Of a DNA stretch of 64,000 nucleotides, positions 16,626 through 24,204 are shown one piece after another. The DNA comes from VXYK01 sp965221585 (GTDB lineage Bacteria; Actinomycetota; Acidimicrobiia; Acidimicrobiales; Aldehydirespiratoraceae), in contig OZ244898.1 in assembly GCA_965221585.1 (NCBI GenBank), positions 2,914,001 through 2,978,000 of the forward strand. Reading direction: 5' to 3'. A program made the translations under genes and the position numbers. Below the pieces are notes generated by a model. It had not been told where the DNA came from. It searched no databases and saw nothing but the letters and a program-made list of their open reading frames with translations. Numbering within the stretch: the first letter of the stretch is position 1; every line of letters starts with the position of its first letter.

Positions 16626-18130
16626 CCGTCGATATCGACACCAGGGTCATTCGGATCACCCGCTGGCTGGTCGACCAGCACCGCCCGAGAAGCACCGCGG
16701 ATCTCGCGGCTGAACTCGGTCTGAGCCAGCGAGTGGTTCGTTATCGGCTCGACCAGGTTGAGCGCTACCTCCGCGACAAGGGTGCCGAGCTGGTTCGCCG
16801 TCAGGGTCTCGGGTTGGCGATCGAGGCGACGGACGATCTGCGCCGACAGATCCGCGAGGATCTTCTGTCGCGTCCGCAGGCACCCCGGGTCTATGCCCCG
16901 GAGGAGCGGGCTCGGTTGCTGTTGGCAGCGTTGCTCTGGACCGCGCCGGCGATGACTTCGCTGGAGGAGCTGCATGACGAGTTGGAGGTGTCGAAGACTT
17001 CGGCTCGTCGTGATCTGCATGTTTGTGAGTCCTGGCTCGAGCGCAACGGTCTGCCGTTGGTGCGGCGCCCCGGCAAGGGGATTTCGGTGGTCGGTTCTGA
17101 GCGTCGTATTCGCAGGGTGATGGTGCAGTTCACTTTGGAGTCGGTCCCTGAGGACGTGCTGCGGCTGCAGATGGGTGACGATGCCGAGGCCCGCGAGCAG
17201 TCCTCGGTTCGTGTGCCGGTGGGGCTTCGGGAACGGTTGTTCGCTCTGCCGCTGGCGGAGACTGCGGCGATCGTGCGCCGCAGCACGATCAGTGAGACTC
17301 TCACGTCGGGTCGGAGCGATGTTGTGTTCGCGCTGTTTCTGGCTGTTTCGATCACCCGCTTGCGGGACGGTCACCGGGTTGCGATGGAGACCGGGTTGCA
17401 TCGTTCGGTCATGGACCATCCGGTGGCGTCGAGCGTGTCGGACTTGGTCCCCGATGTTGAGAAGATTCTGGGGTTCGAGTTGCCGGCGGAGGAGTTCGCG
17501 GCGATCACGGAGTACCTGCTCGGTCTCGACGCCCTCGATGCGGTGTCCACCGATTCGCTGCCGATCACCAGGGATCTGCTCGGCAAGGTGATCGACACCG
17601 CAGGTGAGCGGTTGCATGTTGCCTTGCGGGAGGATCGGGAGCTGCGGCGGAGCCTGGCTCTGCATCTTGGCCGGTTGAGCGTCCGGCTCCGTCACGGGCT
17701 GCCGATTCACAACCCGTTGCGGGAGGAGGTGTCGAACCGTTATCCGGATGTTCATTCGGTTGCCGCTGACATCGCCACGCTGGTTGAGACGGAGATGGGC
17801 GTGTCGATCACTCTTGATGAGGTCTGTTTCATCACCATGTACCTCGCCGGGGCGATGGAACGTGCTCAGTTGCGGCCGCGTCGCAAGGCCTTGGTGGTGT
17901 GTCCGAGTGGTATGGCGACGGTCTGGGTCCTGGTCTCTCGGATCAAGGCTGAGTTCCCGGAGCTCGAATTGGTGGAGGTTCTCTCGGAACGCGGCTACGA
18001 GGCGCTGAGCCACGACGAGTTCGACCTGGTCATCAGCACGATCACACTTCGGGAGATCAATGCTCCGGTGGTTGTGGTCAGTCCTCTGCTGTCGGCGTCC
18101 GACGTTGCCCGAGTTGCGCGCTACACCTAA
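16622..18130 (+). CDS. PRD-containing PTS-responsive transcriptional regulator (MtlR/BglG-like)
   Basis: 502 residues, GTG start overlapping the ptsI stop (GTGA). Order: an N-terminal helix-turn-helix (about 1-60, 'STADLAAELGLSQRVVRYRLDQV'), a second HTH-like segment (about 110-165, 'TSLEELHDELEVSKTSARRDL'), two PTS-regulation domains (about 190-300 and 310-420, with conserved His in 'LALHLGRLSVRLRHG' and near 'YPDVHSV'), and a EIIB-like domain with 'VVCPSGMATVWVL'. The EIIA-like domain found at the end of many MtlR proteins is absent. Phosphorylation by HPr and EIIB would tune DNA binding. It probably controls this locus, with EIIC starting 110 bp downstream. Confidence 0.85.
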   Translation: MTVDIDTRVIRITRWLVDQHRPRSTADLAAELGLSQRVVRYRLDQVERYLRDKGAELVRRQGLGLAIEATDDLRRQIREDLLSRPQAPRVYAPEERARLLLAALLWTAPAMTSLEELHDELEVSKTSARRDLHVCESWLERNGLPLVRRPGKGISVVGSERRIRRVMVQFTLESVPEDVLRLQMGDDAEAREQSSVRVPVGLRERLFALPLAETAAIVRRSTISETLTSGRSDVVFALFLAVSITRLRDGHRVAMETGLHRSVMDHPVASSVSDLVPDVEKILGFELPAEEFAAITEYLLGLDALDAVSTDSLPITRDLLGKVIDTAGERLHVALREDRELRRSLALHLGRLSVRLRHGLPIHNPLREEVSNRYPDVHSVAADIATLVETEMGVSITLDEVCFITMYLAGAMERAQLRPRRKALVVCPSGMATVWVLVSRIKAEFPELELVEVLSERGYEALSHDEFDLVISTITLREINAPVVVVSPLLSASDVARVARYT

Positions 18131-18240
18131 CGCTGCGCCGTTTTGTCATATCTGCCTAGTGCCTTATTGGCAGTAGCGAACCGTGACGGCTCTGTGACAT
18201 GTTTACGTCAGCATTACGAAAATAGGGGGAGGACCCGCGC
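18131..18240 (+). promoter_or_regulatory. Leader region of the EIIC gene
   Basis: 110 bp between the regulator stop and EIIC. It holds a short hairpin TGCC-ttatt-GGCA inside the longer near-dyad CTGCC...GGCAG (about 18151-18168), two GTGAC repeats (about 18181-18200), and AGGGGGAGG just before the ATG at 18241. This is a sensible site for a promoter answering the upstream PRD regulator, but no -10/-35 pair is convincing. Confidence 0.4.
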
Positions 18241-19386
18241 ATGCAACGTATTCAACGTATTGGCGGTTTTCTGTCCAGCATGGTCATTCCGAACATCGGA
18301 GCGTTCATTGCTTGGGGCTTGATCACCGCTCTGTTCATTCCACCCGGATGGCTTGAGAAGACCGGGCTTGACTGGGATTGGGGAACCATCACAGGCAACA
18401 CGGTCGGCCCGATGATCAAGTATCTGTTGCCGCTGCTAGTGGCCTATACGGGCGGCAAGTTGATCCACGGTCACCGGGGAGGTGTGCTCGGAGCTGTCGC
18501 CGTCATGGGTGTTATCGGTGGTGCGAACTTCGAGATCACCGTCGGTGGCGATGTGATCGGTGGTGACCCGCCACAGTTCCTCGGAGCCATGCTGGTCGGG
18601 CCTCTCGCCGGTTGGGTGATGCGGGAGATCGACAAGGTGCTCGAACCTCGAACTCCAGCGGGATTCGAGATGTTGGTCAACAACTTCTCCCAAGGTATCT
18701 CTGGTCTCTTCCTGGCCATGTTGGGGTATCGGATCATCGGCCCGATCATGAGCACCATCGCCGAGGCGTTCGGTGACATGGTGGAGAGCATCGACGATTC
18801 CGGCCTGCTGCCGTTGGTCGACTTGCCCATTGAGGTTGCCAAGGTGTTGTTCTTGAACAATGCCATCAACCACGGTGTGCTGACGCCGCTAGGCACGACC
18901 GATGTGGGCGAGACCGGGCGTTCGGTGTACTACATGCTCGAGTCCAATCCAGGACCTGGTCTTGGTCTGCTGCTCGCCTACTGGTTCGCCGGTAAGGGCC
19001 TGGCCAAGCTCTCGGCTCCCGGTTCGATCATCATTCACTTCTTCGGTGGTATCCATGAGGTGTACTTCCCGTACGTGCTGATGAACCCGGTGATGATCGT
19101 CGCAATGTGGGCAGGAGGCATCTCGGCCGACATCATCTTCACGATCTTCGATGCCGGATTGACTGGGCCACCGTCTCCAGGAAGCATCTTCGCTTACTTC
19201 ACGTTCACACCATCTGATGGGGCTGCGGCATTCGGTGTATATGCCGGGATCGCAGTCGGGGCAGCCGCCGCATTCTTCGTGGGCAGTATCTTGCTGCGGC
19301 TATTCCCGGTGAGAGACATGACCGACGCCGATGACGAAAGCGACGACCTCGCTGACGCCATGGCCGGCGTACCGGGTGTCTCCTAA
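18241..19386 (+). CDS. mtlA: PTS mannitol-type permease, EIIC
   Basis: 381 residues, membrane-bound, resembling the EIIC part of MtlA without fused B or A domains. Diagnostic segments: 'MVIPNIGAFIAWGLITALFIP' in pieces, 'YTGGKLIHGHRGGVLG', 'FEMLVNNFSQGI', 'LFLNNAINHGVLTPLG' and 'GGIHEVYFPYVLMNP', the last carrying the conserved HE sugar-binding signature. Roughly eight to ten hydrophobic segments. It moves and phosphorylates a hexitol such as mannitol with the separate EIIB and EIIA encoded next. The tail is acidic. The start follows AGGGGGAGG. Confidence 0.92.
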   Translation: MQRIQRIGGFLSSMVIPNIGAFIAWGLITALFIPPGWLEKTGLDWDWGTITGNTVGPMIKYLLPLLVAYTGGKLIHGHRGGVLGAVAVMGVIGGANFEITVGGDVIGGDPPQFLGAMLVGPLAGWVMREIDKVLEPRTPAGFEMLVNNFSQGISGLFLAMLGYRIIGPIMSTIAEAFGDMVESIDDSGLLPLVDLPIEVAKVLFLNNAINHGVLTPLGTTDVGETGRSVYYMLESNPGPGLGLLLAYWFAGKGLAKLSAPGSIIIHFFGGIHEVYFPYVLMNPVMIVAMWAGGISADIIFTIFDAGLTGPPSPGSIFAYFTFTPSDGAAAFGVYAGIAVGAAAAFFVGSILLRLFPVRDMTDADDESDDLADAMAGVPGVS

Positions 19387-19408
19387 AGGGGCCTGAAGTC
19401 TGATATCT

Positions 19409-19447
19409 GTTGTGGGGTGGTCTGGAGTGTCCGGACCACCCCACAAC
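19409..19447 (+). terminator. Strong hairpin between EIIC and EIIB genes
   Basis: GTTGTGGGGTGGTC (19409-19422) pairs perfectly with GACCACCCCACAAC (19434-19447). The stem extends inward by TGG/CCG (one G-U pair) to about 17 pairs around a five-base loop. No T-run follows, so it is not a classic intrinsic terminator. In mid-operon it could protect the EIIC message from 3' exonucleases or partly stop transcription, giving more permease than EIIB/EIIA/HPr, or act as an antiterminator target. Confidence 0.7.
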
Positions 19448-19490
19448 ATGAACTGCCGCACGGCATCGAGAATTGAATAGGGGGACCGAC

Positions 19491-19820
19491 GTGACAGAAC
19501 GCGTGACCAAGCAGGCCGACGAGATCAAGCTGATCGTCTACGCCTGCGAGGCTGGTATGGGAAGCAGCTTGATGGGCGCCAACCAGTTGAAGAAGATGGT
19601 GAAGAAGGCGAAGCTTGACATCAACGTCGTGCATTCACCTGTGGGCCAGTTGACCGACGCAGCTGACGTGGTGGTCGTTCACAAGGGTCTGGCCAAGCAG
19701 GCGCAGACCAAAGTTCCGGGAGCGGCGATCATCCCGTTCACGCTGTTCATGAACGACCCGGCCGTCAAGGCACTGGTCAAATCACTGACCGCGGGCGAAC
19801 CGGTCGTTTCCGCGATGTGA
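19491..19820 (+). CDS. PTS mannitol-type EIIB
   Basis: 109 residues from GTG 19491, preceded by AGGGGGA. The phosphocysteine Cys19 lies in 'VYACEAGMGSSLMGANQL', very close to the mannitol EIIB loop (CDAGMGSSAMGA). The domain ends 'FTLFMNDPAVKALVKSL', also typical. It accepts phosphate from EIIA and hands it to the incoming hexitol at EIIC. It is a free-standing protein here, whereas in E. coli it is fused in MtlA. Confidence 0.9.
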   Translation: MTERVTKQADEIKLIVYACEAGMGSSLMGANQLKKMVKKAKLDINVVHSPVGQLTDAADVVVVHKGLAKQAQTKVPGAAIIPFTLFMNDPAVKALVKSLTAGEPVVSAM

Positions 19821-20281
19821 GTCTGCTCATGGACGACTCGCTCGCCGCCGTTCTCACGCCCGATGACATTGTCCTCGGTCATCATTCCGATTCGATGAAC
19901 GAGGCCATTGAGCATGCGGGTGGACTGTTGGTGGCTCGGGGGTCGATCTCCGACGAGTACATCGACGGTATGAAGCAGCGCGAGACGAAGGCTTCCACCT
20001 ATCTGGGCAACGGTGTCGCCCTGCCGCACGGACTGCTCGAGAGCAAGGACTACATCCGTTCCACCGGGATCGTTGTGGTCCAGCATCCTGACGGGGTCGA
20101 CTGGCAGGCGGGGACCGCCCATCTGGTTGTGGGGTTGGCCGCGGTCGGCGACGACCATGTCAAGGTGCTCTCCCAGCTTGCCGAAGTCCTGCAGGACGAG
20201 GATCTCTGCGAGACGCTGTGGCGAACCGACGATGCCCAGTTCCTGTATGACTGCCTTACCGCTGACCCTGAAGACGACTAG
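19817..20281 (+). CDS. PTS mannitol/fructose-type EIIA
   Basis: 154 residues, GTG start overlapping the EIIB stop (GTGA). The active-site His71 lies in 'YLGNGVALPHGLLESKD', matching the G(I/V)A(V/L)PHG motif. 'MKQRETKASTYLGNG' and 'HLVVGLAAVGDDHVKVLSQLAEVL' are also characteristic. It relays phosphate from HPr to EIIB. The start overlap implies matched synthesis with EIIB. Confidence 0.92.
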   Translation: MSLLMDDSLAAVLTPDDIVLGHHSDSMNEAIEHAGGLLVARGSISDEYIDGMKQRETKASTYLGNGVALPHGLLESKDYIRSTGIVVVQHPDGVDWQAGTAHLVVGLAAVGDDHVKVLSQLAEVLQDEDLCETLWRTDDAQFLYDCLTADPEDD

Positions 20282-20307
20282 ACGACCGCTGACCTCTAGG
20301 GGGCCCA

Positions 20308-20565
20308 ATGGACCGTGAGATCATCATTACCAATCCGCAGGGTCTTCATGCGCGCCCTGCGTCTGCTCTCGTGGAGCAGATGAAATCGTTCGACGCGAAG
20401 GTGAGCGTCGAGGTTGGTGCAAAATCCGCAAATGCAGCGAGCATCATGAGCGTGCTTGCCCTCGGCGCCACCACCGGCGACACCGCCCGGGTGACCGCTG
20501 AAGGCGCCGATGCGCAAGCCGCTCTCGATGCCGTTGAACTGATCCTGACTTCGGAGGACGACTGA
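20308..20565 (+). CDS. ptsH: Phosphocarrier protein HPr
   Basis: 85 residues, full length. His14 in 'NPQGLHARPASALVE' is the site phosphorylated by enzyme I. 'NAASIMSVLALGA' contains Ser45 at the position used by HPr kinase in Firmicutes. The protein completes the EI-HPr-EIIA-EIIB-EIIC chain inside one operon. The next gene starts on the base after its stop codon. Confidence 0.95.
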   Translation: MDREIIITNPQGLHARPASALVEQMKSFDAKVSVEVGAKSANAASIMSVLALGATTGDTARVTAEGADAQAALDAVELILTSEDD

Positions 20566-20880
20566 ATGGCCAGACTGAACCACGATGCTCTCAGCGAGGC
20601 TGTAAGTACAGCTGTGGGCGCAACTCCAGACCCGAGCGGTGAGGCTGACCTTGTGTTCGACAAGGGTTCGATCAAGGGTTCGATCATTGTGGCTTCCGAG
20701 ACCGGGGATCTGAAGTCTGCCTTCAAGCGGGCCAAGAAGATCAACGGCTACCGCTGGGTGGCGATCAACCGGGAGGATCTGTTCGGTGCCAATCCTCTGT
20801 CTCTGGGTTCCAAGGCCGGGATTCTCGACGCCGCCGGCAAGGTCCTCAAGAACGCCGACACGCCCCGCAAGAAGGTCTAG
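20566..20880 (+). CDS. Unknown 104-residue protein terminating the PTS operon
   Basis: ATG directly abuts the HPr stop codon, so it is almost certainly co-translated. No family recognised. The sequence is mixed alpha/beta, with 'ADLVFDKGSIKGSIIVASE', then a Lys/Arg-rich stretch 'SAFKRAKKINGYRWVAINR', 'LSLGSKAGILDAAGKVLKN' and a basic tail. No signal peptide or membrane helix. Its place suggests a small regulatory or binding partner of the PTS or of polyol metabolism. Confidence 0.6.
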   Translation: MARLNHDALSEAVSTAVGATPDPSGEADLVFDKGSIKGSIIVASETGDLKSAFKRAKKINGYRWVAINREDLFGANPLSLGSKAGILDAAGKVLKNADTPRKKV

Positions 20881-20908
20881 AACTCCCCCACGGCGGCAAC
20901 CCCTCACG

Positions 20909-20941
20909 CTACTGAGAGGAAAATATCCCTACTCTCAGTAG
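20909..20941. promoter_or_regulatory. 10-bp perfect dyad between PTS and amine operons
   Basis: CTACTGAGAG at 20909-20918 is repeated inverted as CTCTCAGTAG at 20932-20941 around a 13-base AT-rich spacer. No T-run follows in either direction, and it lies 60 bp before the ligase start. An operator or an attenuator fits better than a terminator, though weak termination of the PTS operon is possible. Confidence 0.5.
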
Positions 20942-20947
20942 ACGCGC

Positions 20948-20995
20948 CCAATTGGTAGTGCTACGGTCGCTCGCACCAGATTCAATTCCAATTGG
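20948..20995. promoter_or_regulatory. Pair of CCAATTGG palindromes 40 bp apart
   Basis: The self-complementary octamer CCAATTGG occurs at 20948-20955 and again at 20988-20995, exactly 40 bp (near four helical turns) apart. The second abuts the Shine-Dalgarno of the 21003 start. Two same-face copies are what a cooperatively bound regulator would use; the second would also block the ribosome site. The factor is unknown. Confidence 0.4.
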
Positions 20996-21002
20996 GGGAG
21001 AC

Positions 21003-22403
21003 ATGGCCACTGATCTTGAGATGTTCGTAGGGGCCGATGGCCGCGAGGAACAGGTGCGGGAGGTGGAAGCCCGCATCGAGGCTGACAACATCCAGTACCT
21101 GTACTGCCAGTTCCTTTCCGTCACCGGACGGATAATGGGCAAGGGAATACCGGCCAAGCACTTCGGCATGATTGCCCGCAAGGGCTTCCAGCTCGTCTAC
21201 GGCTCAACCGCGAACCTGTTCATCGACCGGCACGGAGAGTACATCGGCTACGGGCCCGAGGCCCGCGAGCTGGTCGGCATCGCCGAACCCGAGACCTTCA
21301 TGCCTCTGCCGTGGGACAGCCGCACGGCCCGGGTCTGGTGCACGCTGTTCCGCGGACGTGAGGAGGAAGTCGACGGCGGCGCGTTCCTCACCTCGGACTG
21401 CCGCGGCAACCTGAAGCGCATCCACGCCGAGTTCGAGGCCAAGCACGGACTGCATCTCCGGGCCGGTTGCGAACCGGAGATGATGTGGCTGCGAGCCGAC
21501 GAGCACGGCAAACCGACCGTCGAGGGCCTCACCAAGCCCAACTGCTACCACATCGACCAGTTCGCTGAACTCCAGCCGCTGATCCACAAGGTGGTCGAGT
21601 ACTGCGAGGCGATGGGCCTCGACATGATCCAGGGCGACCACGAGGACGCACCCGGACAGCTCGAGCTCAACTTCAACTTCGACCGGGCCGAACTCACCGC
21701 CGACCGGCTGAGCACCTACCGCCAGGTCTGCAAGCAGGTGGGCCGGGAGCTGGGGGCGTTCCCCTGCTTCATGCCCAAGCCCTTCATGGGCGTGTCGGCC
21801 AACGGCTGCCACCACAACATCTCGTTGTGGGACTCCGAAGGCAACAACAAGTTCATGCCCGAGGGCGACAACCCGCAGATGCCCGGCCCGATCGGGATGA
21901 AGGCCATCGGCGGGATCCTCGAGCATGTCCGGGCGCTCACCTGCCTGACATCGCCGACCGTCAACTCCTACCGCAGGCTCTGGGACACCGGCTTCTGGGC
22001 GCCGGTGTTCGCCGACTGGGGATACCAGAACCGCACCACGGCGCTGCGGGTCAGCGCACCGGGCCGCTTCGAGTACCGCTCGGTCGACAGCGCGGTCAAC
22101 CCGGCCCTGTCGTTCGCCGGCCTGCTCAAGGCCATGGACGACGGCCTGGACCGCAGCCTCGACCCGGGCGAGCCCGAGGAGCGCAACATCTACGACGCCA
22201 TGAAGGAAGGCAAGCAGGTCAAGAAGATCCCGCTGACCCTCGGCGAAGCGCTCGAGGCCTTCGACAACGACGAGGTCATCAAGGCGGCGCTTCCGGGCGA
22301 GATGTACAAGGTGTTCATGCACTACAAGACCGACGAGTGGGAACGGTTCCTGCACACCGTCTCGGACTGGGATGTCGAGGAGTACCTCGACGTCCTGCCC
22401 TGA
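21003..22403 (+). CDS. gmaS: Glutamine synthetase-family ligase, likely gamma-glutamylmethylamide synthetase (GmaS/GlnT)
   Basis: 466 residues from ATG 21003 after GGGGGAG. Glutamine-synthetase landmarks: 'GCEPEMMWL', 'EDAPGQLELNFNFDRAE' (Glu metal ligands), 'GVSANGCHHNISLWD' (the HxN nucleotide/glutamate loop), and 'NRTTALRVSAPGRFEYRSVDSA' in pieces. It is closer to the GlnT/GmaS branch than to GlnA: the PFMGVSANG pattern and length fit. GmaS joins methylamine and glutamate using ATP; GlnT makes glutamine. The three following genes form an N-methylglutamate-synthase-like set, so the methylamine ligase is favoured, but substrate cannot be proven from sequence. Confidence 0.75.
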   Translation: MATDLEMFVGADGREEQVREVEARIEADNIQYLYCQFLSVTGRIMGKGIPAKHFGMIARKGFQLVYGSTANLFIDRHGEYIGYGPEARELVGIAEPETFMPLPWDSRTARVWCTLFRGREEEVDGGAFLTSDCRGNLKRIHAEFEAKHGLHLRAGCEPEMMWLRADEHGKPTVEGLTKPNCYHIDQFAELQPLIHKVVEYCEAMGLDMIQGDHEDAPGQLELNFNFDRAELTADRLSTYRQVCKQVGRELGAFPCFMPKPFMGVSANGCHHNISLWDSEGNNKFMPEGDNPQMPGPIGMKAIGGILEHVRALTCLTSPTVNSYRRLWDTGFWAPVFADWGYQNRTTALRVSAPGRFEYRSVDSAVNPALSFAGLLKAMDDGLDRSLDPGEPEERNIYDAMKEGKQVKKIPLTLGEALEAFDNDEVIKAALPGEMYKVFMHYKTDEWERFLHTVSDWDVEEYLDVLP

Positions 22404-22464
22404 TCCGGCTCGAATCGTCCAGCTCAACTCTCACAACTCAACAGCCACCTAGGGAGGTAGCACC

Positions 22465-23394
22465 ATGTGCGGCATCGCAGGAGTGATCCACCGCGACGGC
22501 ACAGCCGACATCGGCGCCGAACTGACAGCCATGCTGCAGGCAATGAAACACCGGGGGCCGGACTCCACCGGCTACGCGGTGTACGGGCCGGCCGACGACC
22601 TTGTCGTCATCCGGTTCGTGCTCGCTGAACCCAACCGCAGCACCGGTTTCGGCATGGAGGAACGTCTGGCGCGCAATCGTCTGGAGGTCGAGGCACGGCT
22701 CGCCAAGATCGGTGCCGAGGTGGCCACGGTCACCAGCGACACCGGCTACGCCTTCCGGGCCACGGTCCGCTACAGCGGCGAGCTCAAGCCGCTGGCCGAC
22801 TACCTCGAGGACGTCCCGGGCTGCGAGGTGCTGTCGCTGGGCAGTTCGCTGGAGATCATCAAGGACATGGGCGACGCCAACACGGTGTCTGACCAGTACG
22901 GGCTCGGCTCGTTCCGCGGTACCCACGGCGTGGGGCATGTGCGCATGGCGACCGAGTCCGAGGTCGATCTGGCCAGCGCCCACCCCTACTGGGCCTATCC
23001 GTTCGCGGATGTGGCGGTGGTCCACAACGGGCAGCTGACCAACTATCACCAGTGGCGTCGCCGCCTCGAGCAGGCCGGTCACCGTTTCCAGAGCGAGTGC
23101 GACTCGGAGATCATCGCCGTGTACCTGGCTGAGAAGATGTCGGGCGGGTTGTCGCTGGAGACTTCCATGAAGGACAGCCTCGACGACCTCGACGGTGTGT
23201 TCACCTACGTGTGCGTCACCGGCAACGAGTTGGGGATCGCCAAGGACGAGATGGCGGCCAAGCCGCTGGTGCTGTTCGAGTCCGACGATCTGGTGGCGGT
23301 GGCCACCGAGGAGGTGTCGATCCGGACTCTGGTCAAACGCGAGGTCGAGACCCGCGATCCGTACGAGCGGGAGGTGCTGGTGTGGCAAGTGTAG
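22465..23394 (+). CDS. mgsA: Class II glutamine amidotransferase subunit (MgsA/GlxB-like)
   Basis: 309 residues with the N-terminal nucleophile Cys2 in 'MCGIAGVIHRDG', then 'MKHRGPDSTGYAVYG', 'GTHGVGHVRMATESEVD', 'AVVHNGQLTNYHQWR' and 'CDSEIIAVYLAEKM', the standard Ntn amidotransferase order. Stand-alone proteins of this length next to a GXGXG protein and a glutamate-synthase-like protein form N-methylglutamate synthase (MgsABC) in methylotrophs or the GlxBCD set of rhizobia. It would hydrolyse the glutamyl amide and channel ammonia or methylamine. It overlaps the next gene by 13 bp. Confidence 0.82.
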   Translation: MCGIAGVIHRDGTADIGAELTAMLQAMKHRGPDSTGYAVYGPADDLVVIRFVLAEPNRSTGFGMEERLARNRLEVEARLAKIGAEVATVTSDTGYAFRATVRYSGELKPLADYLEDVPGCEVLSLGSSLEIIKDMGDANTVSDQYGLGSFRGTHGVGHVRMATESEVDLASAHPYWAYPFADVAVVHNGQLTNYHQWRRRLEQAGHRFQSECDSEIIAVYLAEKMSGGLSLETSMKDSLDDLDGVFTYVCVTGNELGIAKDEMAAKPLVLFESDDLVAVATEEVSIRTLVKREVETRDPYEREVLVWQV

Positions 23395-24173
23395 GTTCAC
23401 GCAGCGGTGTCTCCTACGACGCCCGGGGCCTCGTCGAGCCCCATGCCGAGATGCCCGACAACATCGAGGTCGACGGCGGCCGGGCTCGTTTCGACGCCAC
23501 AGACCTGACGATCCGCCAGATCAACATGGCCTTGCGGAAGCTGATCTACAACGACGGCATCACGGACGTCACAGTGCTCAACCCGTCGTCGAAGCATTCG
23601 CTGGCGGTGGGCATCCTGAAGCGCTGCCGGATCCATTTCGAGGGCAGCCCCGGTTGGTTCGCCTGCGGTCTTATCGACGGACCCGAGGTCACGATCAACG
23701 GCCGGGTGGGCTGGTCGCTGGGCGAGAACATGATGTCGGGCGTGGTCGTGGTAGAACGCGGTGCCGGGTCGTTGACCGGCGCGGCGATCCGCGGCGGCGA
23801 CCTGATCGTCAAGGGCGATGTGGGTGCACGCACCGGCATCGACCAGAAGGGCGGCACGATCATCGTGGGCGGCGATGTCGGGATCAACACCGGGTTCATG
23901 ATGCAGCGGGGCCGGCAGATCATCTGCGGCAACGCCGGCCAGAATCTGGGCGACTCGATGTACGACGGTCAGATCTATGTGGCCGGCAAGGTGCAGTCGC
24001 TGGGCGTCGACTGCGTGCCGGGCGAATGGACCGATGCCGACACCGAGCTGATCGAACGCAAGTTCCGCATCCACGGGCTGGGAGATCCACCCCAGTTCGA
24101 GAAGTTCGTCTGCGGCAAGCAGCTACACAACTACGACTCGCTTGAGCCTTCCGAGCGCAAGCTGGTGATCTGA
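23382..24173 (+). CDS. mgsB: GXGXG-motif subunit (MgsB/GlxC-like)
   Basis: 263 residues, GTG start inside the upstream gene. The core is a right-handed beta-helix with repeating glycine motifs: 'GAAIRGGDLIVKGDVGART', 'GGTIIVGGDVGINTGFM' and 'GNAGQNLGDSMYDGQIYV'. This corresponds to the C-terminal domain of glutamate synthase, here a separate subunit. It is structural and helps form the tunnel between the amidase and the FMN subunit. The C-terminal 'KQLHNYDSLEPSERKLVI' is typical of the MgsB/GlxC group. Confidence 0.82.
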   Translation: MASVGSRSGVSYDARGLVEPHAEMPDNIEVDGGRARFDATDLTIRQINMALRKLIYNDGITDVTVLNPSSKHSLAVGILKRCRIHFEGSPGWFACGLIDGPEVTINGRVGWSLGENMMSGVVVVERGAGSLTGAAIRGGDLIVKGDVGARTGIDQKGGTIIVGGDVGINTGFMMQRGRQIICGNAGQNLGDSMYDGQIYVAGKVQSLGVDCVPGEWTDADTELIERKFRIHGLGDPPQFEKFVCGKQLHNYDSLEPSERKLVI

Positions 24174-24204
24174 GCCCACATCACAAAGAGACGAGGAGAC
24201 AACG

